Shown here piece by piece: positions 57,043-64,000 of a DNA stretch of 64,000 bases. Position numbers and translations under genes: made by a program. This DNA comes from Branchinecta lynchi (taxonomy: Eukaryota > Arthropoda > Branchiopoda > Anostraca > Branchinectidae): contig JAKZAP010000008.1 in the NCBI GenBank assembly GCA_023053575.1, positions 3,366,715 to 3,430,714 on the forward strand, read 5' to 3'. How positions within the stretch are numbered: position 1 is the stretch's first letter; every line of letters starts with the position of its first letter. Below the pieces are notes generated by a model. The model had not been told where the DNA came from, made no database searches, and was given only the letters and a program-made list of their open reading frames with translations.

Positions 57043-57866
57043 GGAGATCTGGACTAGATACAACCACATGCTATGGATGGACTACTACTCAAGTGACTTT
57101 ACCGTGACGAATAAGCTCTCAAGAAGGTCCTGGGTCTAAATTCGGACTGTCTAGGAGCCAAGACAATTTTCGCGATGCACGCGGTTCACAAGTTCACAAG
57201 GTCCCGGATTCCCCTTCACCAGCTCACACACCGATGGTCGGACCCGGAAAAAAAGATTTCATTGAGTGTCGGTTGGGTCCTTCATAGTCCTTAGTAGACC
57301 TAAGCTTATACGGAAATGCCGGAACTAGCAAAGTGGTCAAGGGTATTTGTAGTGAAATTGGAATCCTCCAGCATTCGAGGGAATTCCAAGGGAATTTCAT
57401 ACGTTTGCCAACATTTAGTGAACTACGCCTCCGTCCAGAAGGAATGACAAGTTTTACCGTCCTAGCTTGTCTGGAGGTATCTGAACAAAGTAAAGTTGGA
57501 CAGATGGAAGTACCGACAAGAAGCACGAATGGCGCTTTGTTTACACGGTTTGAAGCCAACATCCAATTGTTGCTAAAAATTTGTCATTCCTGCACTGCCG
57601 CCACAAGCGCAGACTCTTTCTGTTAGTGCACGCTGGTGACAAAAACAGATTAACAACCTGGGGCCTTGGGAGGATAAATCCCCATGGAAAGAAAATCAGA
57701 TACATATCACTTAAAAATATTCGACGTCAGAACTGTACCGGCGAGCAGCCGCCACCAACCCCATCGGCGACGCGCCGGCGTGCCGAAATGTTTTCAGCGG
57801 CGGCCCGCTGAGGCCTTGGGGACTAATTCTGATAGCATATATAGAAGGTGTATTTTATTATTTCAG

Positions 57867-57983
57867 GGAGATGCGGAGGAACCGTTCCTTGCACGCAAAC
57901 ATGCTCGGATCTGTCAAATGGGGCATATGAGTGTGGCTGTAGAGAAGGATTTATATTATTGCCTAACGGATACGAATGTCAAG
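57867..57983 (+). CDS. EGF-like domain exon (partial gene)
   Basis: This exon has 39 codons' worth, acceptor TATTTCAG ending 57866 and donor GTAAAG at 57984, phase 1 at both ends as usual for shuffled EGF exons. The frame reads RCGGTVPCTQTCSDLSNGAY, then ECGCREGFILLPNGYECQ. Six cysteines at exon residues 2, 8, 12, 22, 24 and 37 give the C-x5-C-x3-C-x9-C-x-C-x12-C EGF spacing, with the typical NGAYECxC and GF-x-L-x-x-NGxxC. EGF modules act extracellularly in adhesion, matrix or receptor proteins; the parent protein cannot be named. No DxN/T-x-E calcium-binding start is visible. Confidence 0.85.
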
Positions 57984-58409
57984 GTAAAGAAAAGAAAGAT
58001 CCCAGCAACTATATTTAACTGTTTGCACTTTCATAGGTTATTGCAGTTGCAATATATATGCAAGATAGTAATGCAGGATTTTGTCTCCCGCCCTACAGTC
58101 CCTCTAACAGTCATAACACGTCGTGGTTTCCTTTTTACTGTAGTTTTGACTTTTCACCTGTTGCTCTTTCATGACGACACAAGAGTTGTATTTTCTTAAA
58201 CTCTATGCCCATTTTCTTTGGCGCCAGTTTCGAGTCCGAACTTCGAATGTTGGAATGGTCTTTGGTACTTATCTTAAAAGTTGGAATACCATCTGCATGA
58301 ATCACCTTAGACTAGCGGTTTCAGAAAAATACTCATGCTCAAGGTAAATAGTAATTTTTTGCAAGCTACATTTTGCTACACAACCTTTTTGCAAAAAGCT
58401 TGAAGTGGG

Positions 58410-58455
58410 TTGCATTCAGTTGCATCAGTTGCATTCAGTTGCATCAGTTGCATTA
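58410..58455 (+). repeat. TTGCATCAG-type minisatellite
   Basis: GTTGCATTCA and GTTGCATCA alternate about five times in 46 bp, just before a foldback element. Confidence 0.85.
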
Positions 58456-58469
58456 GTAAGCTAAGTAAG

Positions 58470-59053
58470 TATAGAGAGATTTCACCATGTCTAACGAAAA
58501 TGGGCGGGACCTTAATGAAAAAAAAAATAACATTAGGAAGTATAGGACTTTCGAATTTGAGACTAAATTACCGGCCTTTGATATTCACTTTGAGTCAGCA
58601 AATTGCAGGATTGTTAATCCTGTGTTAATCTAGCTTTTTCTTGTTGGAATAATATAACTTTTGTAAATGAGTGTCCTTTTATATCAGAGTTTGAAAAGCG
58701 TCAAAGTTTGTAATCTAAGACGAGGTCTCGCCCTATTGGTCAGTTATGACACATTTTTTCAAATCAACATCATCGCCGACCAATAGGATTCGAGAATCTT
58801 TTTTTTGTGTTCAAACTTTGAAGCTTTCAAGCTCTTACTTTTTCGAAACTCTTTTCCAAAAATAGAATTATACAGTTTAGGAATAGCCCAATTAATATTC
58901 CTGCAAGTCCCTGGCTCAGAATGATGGTCAAACGCCGATAATTTAATTTTAAAGTTGAAAGTCCTATACCTCCCAATGTAAATTTTTTTTGTTACATTCC
59001 AGTGATGATGGTGTAGCAAAATCCGTTTTCATCAGGTAGGGTGCAGTCTCTAT
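58470..59053. repeat. Foldback element, copy 2
   Basis: Matches 48966-49533 throughout (ATAGAGAGATTTCACC at left, GTGCAGTCTCTAT at right), with the same diverged arms. Flanks differ from copy 1, so it is a separate insertion. Confidence 0.72.
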
Positions 59054-59414
59054 TATAAATAAGATAGGTCCTTTAAGCGAGGGTGCAGTGCTGGTACACA
59101 GTACAGCAAGCACAGAGTTAAGCTAGATTGTGCTAGATTGGCATACCTACCAGACACCTAACCAAGTCTGCAAAACACCAAAGCTGATGCAAAGCAATGG
59201 AATTAATTGTTCATAGATATGGGAAGAGCCTTTGTTTGTGAAAACCTATCGAAGACAGAAGACACTGCTCTAAGAGCTTATCTGCTCAATATCTACTAGA
59301 GGAGAGCCAGAGGGGTTTCCACAGTCCTCAGTCTCAGACCAAGTTTTCAGATATCAAGTAAGAAAACCCTTTCTTCAGAAAGACCTATCTGGCTTAAAAA
59401 GGAACAGGACAAAT

Positions 59415-60115
59415 CAGTCTTGTACACTAGCCCCTTTTCAGGCACGGTGCTCACACGTCTAGCACCATGCCTGGGTGCTAGACGTTCAAGCACTGTACCT
59501 TGGATTTCACGTATGGTGCATGGATTTCAGTATACAGTGCATACATCAAAAACACTGTTTCTGTCATAACAACTGAGCACCAGCTCGAACAGGGCTGAAA
59601 TTACTACCATGAATTAGAGAAATCAAAGACAATTATTTATATATTTTTCACAACAAAAACAAAAAGGCTCGGCTGATGACAGATGTGAAAAACCTCATTT
59701 CCTTTTCTACATAGTCAAGGGTTTTGCATGCAAAATGTCCTGTGCCTCAACTTTTTCTACCTAGCAGCCAACCAGAATATTGACTCTTGGGGAATAGATA
59801 GGGAAAATACATGGAAAATAAATAGGGTGCTGTTAGGTTTTTCATCTCCATCATCATTAGAGCCCTGTTGTTTTTGTTGTGAAAAATATATAAAGGACTT
59901 TCTTTGATTTCTCTAATTCATAGTAGTAATTTAAGCCCTGTCCGAGCCGGTGCTCAGTTGTGATGACAGAAACTGTGTTTTTTCTGTATGCACTGTGTAC
60001 TGAAATCCATGCACCATACATGAAATCCAAGGTACAGTGCTTGAACGTCTAGCACCCAGGCATGGTGCTAGACGTTTGAGCACCGTGCCTGAAATGGGGC
60101 TAGTGTACTAGACTG
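59415..60115. mobile_element. hAT foldback element (701 bp) with ~240 bp arms
   Basis: The ends CAGTCTTGTACACTAGCCCC and GGGGCTAGTGTACTAGACTG are flanked by a perfect 8 bp TSD GGACAAAT (59407-59414 and 60116-60123). The arms extend to about 59675 and 59865. Within each arm CGTCTAGCACCATGCCTGGG is itself palindromic with GTGCTAGACGT. The CAG end plus 8 bp TSD indicates hAT. No coding sequence. Confidence 0.92.
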
Positions 60116-60123
60116 GGACAAAT

Positions 60124-61750
60124 ACCGTAGTAAAGCTTAATACAAAATTATGTTTAGGAGAGTGCAGTGCCTAGCCTATCACATTTGCAGTTCAGAGCAA
60201 TTTCGGTTTCATACAGAGTCTGTCAGTCTGCTGCTTGGGTTCCTCTCCTTGATTTGTTAGATGGAAGATATGGTAAATCTTGAAGTCTACAAGCAGCAAT
60301 ACCCTTTTCCAGGCATTGCCAATCGAATGAAAAGGCAGATATTTTTGTCATTGGATCTATTGTTGATTTGTATTGTGCTTTCTGAAACCTGTTTGTGGGC
60401 AAACAGATAGTACCAAGTCGGGTGAGATTTAGTTTGATGCTCTCATAAAATCTAGGGTGCATGGCCTCTCCCTGCCCTCCCCCCTCAAAATGGTTCCTCT
60501 GTTCTTGACTGTCACTGAACAGAAATGTAATTTTATAAGTTTTGGTTTCAAAGTTGTGTAGTTTGACATTGCCCACCTATACCGTAAACATGGGAAATGA
60601 AAACAGAATTTCAGTTATGGTAACATACTGTTGGACACTGGATGCTAAAAATACAACTAAATAGACCTTATTTTTAGCCTGCAGGTTCGAGGTTGAGTTG
60701 GCCTCAGGAAACATTTTATATGTTATGAACTTTATGTAGGCTGTCCCCATGGCTGCCCTTTGGCCCTTACCAAACCATTTCCCTTATCTTTTTTTTTGTT
60801 ATTTTTACAGAAGGTGGTATTAAACCGTTTATAAATAAAACAAATGAACATGGATTAGGAGTAAACAGAAAGTTTTGTAGGACTAGACTGTTCAACCTCG
60901 TCCCTTTTTATGCCTTTTGGTCTTGAGGAACTAAAGTAAATAGTGTAGGGTACGGTATTGATCATTGACTAGTGAAAATTGTAGTCAGCCCAAGATCTCT
61001 TCCCTTTTGTCAAGTGAGAGTCCTATGCCAACGTTTAGCCCTCAAATATGAAAAATATTAAATAATACTAAACCACTGCACTAAATTACGTCTCTAGGCT
61101 GCACTAGTGCACCCTTATAAGTTGTTCCTAACTTAGTCCTTCACAAGGACCTTCCACTACATATCCTTTGATAGATTAATCTTCGTCCCTGTTTATTTAA
61201 CTAATACACTAATAAAGACTACTATAGATATATAGATAGAGACTACTATATAAGACTACTATATATTGTATGTACTGAAATGACACCTTTTGTGGTGTAT
61301 CATGAATCAGTCACGTTAGTCTGTGAGGCAATGTAAGATGGCAAGAATTCAAATTAAAAATATGATATGTCTGACAGTAATGGCCCTTATAGTTTCAGGC
61401 AAAATAGAGGTTAGATTGTGAGACTGCAAGCTCTGGGTAGCATGCGTCTTGAGTATACACTAACTTGTAGAACAAATATTTGAAAGTTAACAGTTGGGAT
61501 CTCTCAACTCTAAACACCCTTTTGAAGCTGCTGTTCTCGTGTTCATCCTGGGCAAGGTTTGACCATCAGTGATTAACCGCTGGGTCCCTGGAAAGCTGCG
61601 ATTAACCGAAAAGTACTTGCGTGCTCCTACAGTGCCACTGCTCTGCAACATGTTTTGTGCTTTCCCGTTATCTTCAAAATCTTCTCAAATTCGTTTAATT
61701 TTTTCTGCTTTCCAGGAATTGGCTACGCCTCCCCCTCTGGACAAGTAACT
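60124..61750. other. No recognised gene or repeat
   Basis: AT-rich sequence without strong ORFs, obvious internal repeats or convincing exon borders. The minus ORF at 60223-60576 (117 codons) resembles nothing I know. It could be unique intergenic or intronic DNA of the EGF-domain gene. Confidence 0.4.
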
Positions 61751-62110
61751 GTCACTTAATAGGGGGGGGGGGGGGGGTTAACCTGGTACATTTTGACCGA
61801 ATCTTACCTGATTTTTACCGAATTTCATAATTTTTTTCTAAAAACGCAGCGAATTGCCTTCAAGGACCACAATGTAAAAAGTGTAAAGCCTACAATGCCA
61901 AGTCTAAAGAGAAAATTTGGCGCATTTTCACGCTGTTCCACTTCTGTTTGTTCAGAAATACCGCGTCACTAGCCTTTTACCTCTGGGGCATCTGGGAGAC
62001 GTCCAGTTTTGCCAGTAGGACTTGAAATACAATAGAAAAAGCGAGATTTTCGGGTTTTTTCTTGATCAGCTAGTTTCCCCTCCAAGATGATGTGCGAGGG
62101 ATAAATAAAT

Positions 62111-62154
62111 TTCGGATATTTCGGTTGCACTTCCGGCAAACCGTCCTCAGCGAA
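62111..62154 (-). ncRNA. Hammerhead ribozyme motif (A4, left arm)
   Basis: On the minus strand: TTCG, CTGAGGA, GGTT...AACC stem, GAAA, TAT, C, CGAA. All core letters are conserved and stem I is 4 bp. The extra unpaired C after CTGAGGA is shared with the other family A copies. Confidence 0.7.
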
Positions 62155-62589
62155 AAAAACAAGACTAAATCATAAAATCCACCACAATCACAACAGGAAA
62201 ACGATGCGGAACCAACAGACAATAAGACGACATGTAACTAAAGACCAGAAGAACGGTGCGGACTGAACGACATGCAGATAAAAATAAAATAACGAAAGAT
62301 AAAATGTGCGTTTTATAAGTGTATATGTACAAATCTATGATTATTTACAATTCTGATTTCTGTGTATATTTACAATTTACCATCCGTCTGGTAAAGCGCA
62401 GAAGCTTTCACCCAGAAAACGGCCCACTCCCCACTCCAAAAATCCATAACACGTTTGACCACTTTGAATAAAAACTTCCACAGAACTCTTTCTTCTGGTC
62501 TTTAGTTACATGTCGTCTTATTGTCTGTTGGTTCCACATCGTTTTCCTGTTGTGATTGTGGTGGATTTTATGATTAGTTATTTTTATTT

Positions 62590-62633
62590 TTCGCTGAGGA
62601 CGGTTTGCCGGAAGTGCAACCGAAATATCCGAA
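62590..62633 (+). ncRNA. Hammerhead ribozyme motif (A4, right arm)
   Basis: TTCG (62590-62593) pairs with CGAA (62630-62633). CTGAGGA is at 62594-62600 and GAAA at 62622-62625, with predicted cleavage after C62629. Stem II is GGTT/AACC with a 12-base loop. Stem III is the minimal ATAT. Same design as the A1 motif about 48 kb away, conserved while flanking bases vary. Confidence 0.72.
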
Positions 62634-64000
62634 ATTTATTTATCCCTCGCACATCAGCTGATGATCAGGAAAACCCCCCGAAAATCTCGTTTTTTCTATT
62701 GTATTTGAAATGAATGGTCAGCTTGGCTTCAAACCTTATATTCAGTAGGACTTGAAAATATGCCGACAAAAACGCCGTAGCGACAAAGCGACAACGACGC
62801 CAACGGCTGCACACACGACAAATCAAAGCGCCACAGGTGAAATGTTTTTAATCCGCCTTTTTTCTGTCAACTTTCAGTGAAAATTTGAACTCTTAATGTG
62901 GTTCAAGCCCGCAAAAACTCCAAGCCTCAAATCACGCACCTTTGTTCTGAGTAGCGAAGTGCCTTCTTGCGATCCCAGAAAAGTGCCTTCTTGCGATCCC
63001 AGGACTACCTATTAAACCATTTGTCTGACGAAAAATCCAGGGTAAAGTAGATACAAAGTACATTTATTGTGAATTTACGGCAAAGGAAAGTAGGCTAGTT
63101 TCATGTCAAGAGACATGCTTATTCCTGAAGTACCGTAATGCAATCATTAAAGTTAAAGTTAAGTAATGAATGGCAACCAGTTGAAGCCACCGTTAAATGG
63201 CAAAGAAGAAGAGCTAAAGAAATGCCACTTAAATAACCGAACTTAGTAACTAGGGTGAATCAAATAATGAATCCGTACTACCGAAAAACTAACACAAAAA
63301 TAAGGAAAAGATCGGGAGCGGGATAACAACCGAGTTTCGTAATGGAATAAATCTCTTGTTAGAACAGCCGAATGTGAGTCTGGTAATAGGTAGGGACTAA
63401 ACAAAACTCTGCTGAAATACCTAATTCGGTAACGAATCAGAACCAAATGAATCGATCAATCACCGAATTATGAAATAGACGAATGCGATAGAAAAGACCG
63501 TCTCCTAAAGTCCAGGGACGACCGAATTCGGTGAAATCAACGCGGACTGAATAAAAGTTGGATGAATTACCAAACTGGATAAAGAATGGGAACCAATAAA
63601 CATGTTAAATCGTCCGGTTTGGAAATGTTTGCCTTCGGCGAAAATTTAACCGAATACCCCAAAAGTAGGGGGGCGCGTCGCTCTCCCCCCCCTCCCACCT
63701 CGGGACGCCCCGCTTATAGGAAAGTTCCATATACTCCTGGCCAATCCAGCTGCGGCTTTATTGAATTCCATGAATAGAACAAAATAAAATCGTAATCACC
63801 CATGGAGGTGGAGATCCATAATATTTCGGTTTAGGGACTATTCATTATTTTGTTTGTAATTGTAACCTTATTTCTTGTCATTTCTCGTACTACTCCTTCT
63901 GTACCTACGGGGGCTATAAATAATATTTAATTAATTTCTTTCTTTTAATATTTTTACCTCTTTTTTCTTTTTTTTTTTAATATTTTAAATTAGTTTTCTG

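Larger units (their letters stand above)
62028..62742 (+). mobile_element. Family A foldback element, longest copy A4
   Basis: A 15 bp TSD CAGTAGGACTTGAAA lies at 62013-62027 and 62743-62757. Arms run from 62028 and back to about 62710, separated by about 260 bp of non-coding centre (about 62230-62490). The right side carries the unpaired tail GGTCAGCTTGGCTTCAAACC and TTATATT. Both arms contain a complete hammerhead core. Confidence 0.9.
61760..63717. mobile_element. Probable hAT relic with nested family A element
   Basis: A G tract at 61763-61778, then TTTGACCGAATCTTACC and TTTACCGAATTTC. At the far side come AATTTAACCGAATACCCC, a C tract and CGGGACGCCCCG. These mirror the subterminal structure of the hAT at 38207-39602. 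Ends are not exact. The family A copy at 62028-62742 is inserted inside. Confidence 0.45.

Noticed and set aside
57684..58199. 171-codon + strand ORF overlapping the EGF exon
   Set aside because: It reads the EGF exon in the wrong frame and crosses both splice sites; the six-cysteine frame is clearly the real one.

Overview
This is animal (metazoan) genomic DNA, almost certainly from an invertebrate. The genes are split into short exons with GT-AG introns of 2 to 12 kb, no long ORF exists, and most of the window is transposon debris: LINE fragments, tRNA-type SINEs, hAT, PIF/Harbinger-like and mariner-like miniature elements, and foldback repeats. I cannot name the species or phylum from sequence alone. 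Many ORFs over 60 codons are chance ORFs or lie inside repeats.

The main gene is on the + strand, from 3498 to a poly(A) signal at 45610. Seven exons (3498-3722, 9864-9971, 17560-17707, 29990-30210, 39630-39882, 42166-42287, 44643-44879) join in one frame with matching phases at every junction. They give 437 residues plus a stop: a DOMON domain followed by a cytochrome b561 membrane domain with four candidate haem histidines. This is a ferric-chelate reductase 1 (FRRS1/SDR2)-like protein. The start codon, signal peptide and any reeler domain lie upstream of the window.

A second + strand gene is seen only as one phase 1-1 exon encoding a complete six-cysteine EGF-like domain (57867-57983), with a weak candidate exon at 53364. 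Its other exons were not found.

The most interesting content is two families of small palindromic elements inside the introns and beyond. Family A: 14192-14620, 19385-19593, about 41810-42129, 62028-62742. Family B: about 26400-26600, 27664-27995, 30860-30905, 46989-47164. The best-preserved arms each carry a hammerhead self-cleaving ribozyme motif, one per strand in the same element. Most copies have 10-15 bp target-site duplications, and both families end in a similar unpaired tail of about 30-35 bp with the core GTCAGCTTGG. This fits non-autonomous Penelope-like elements or retrozyme-like elements with inverted repeats. I found no autonomous partner in the window.

Other well-supported insertions, several with exact target duplications, are hAT elements at 10109-10474, 32515-33625, 38207-39602 and 59415-60115, and short-TSD elements at 11272, 30257, 33763, 34262, 35365, 37232 and 40409. 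The hAT at 38207-39602 ends 27 bp before an FRRS1 exon, and a family A copy ends 36 bp before the next exon. Repeat-rich stretches lie at 5.6-8.5, 13.2-16.5, 24.8-28.3, 31.3-39.6 and 48.9-51.9 kb. The quietest stretch is about 60.1-61.7 kb.
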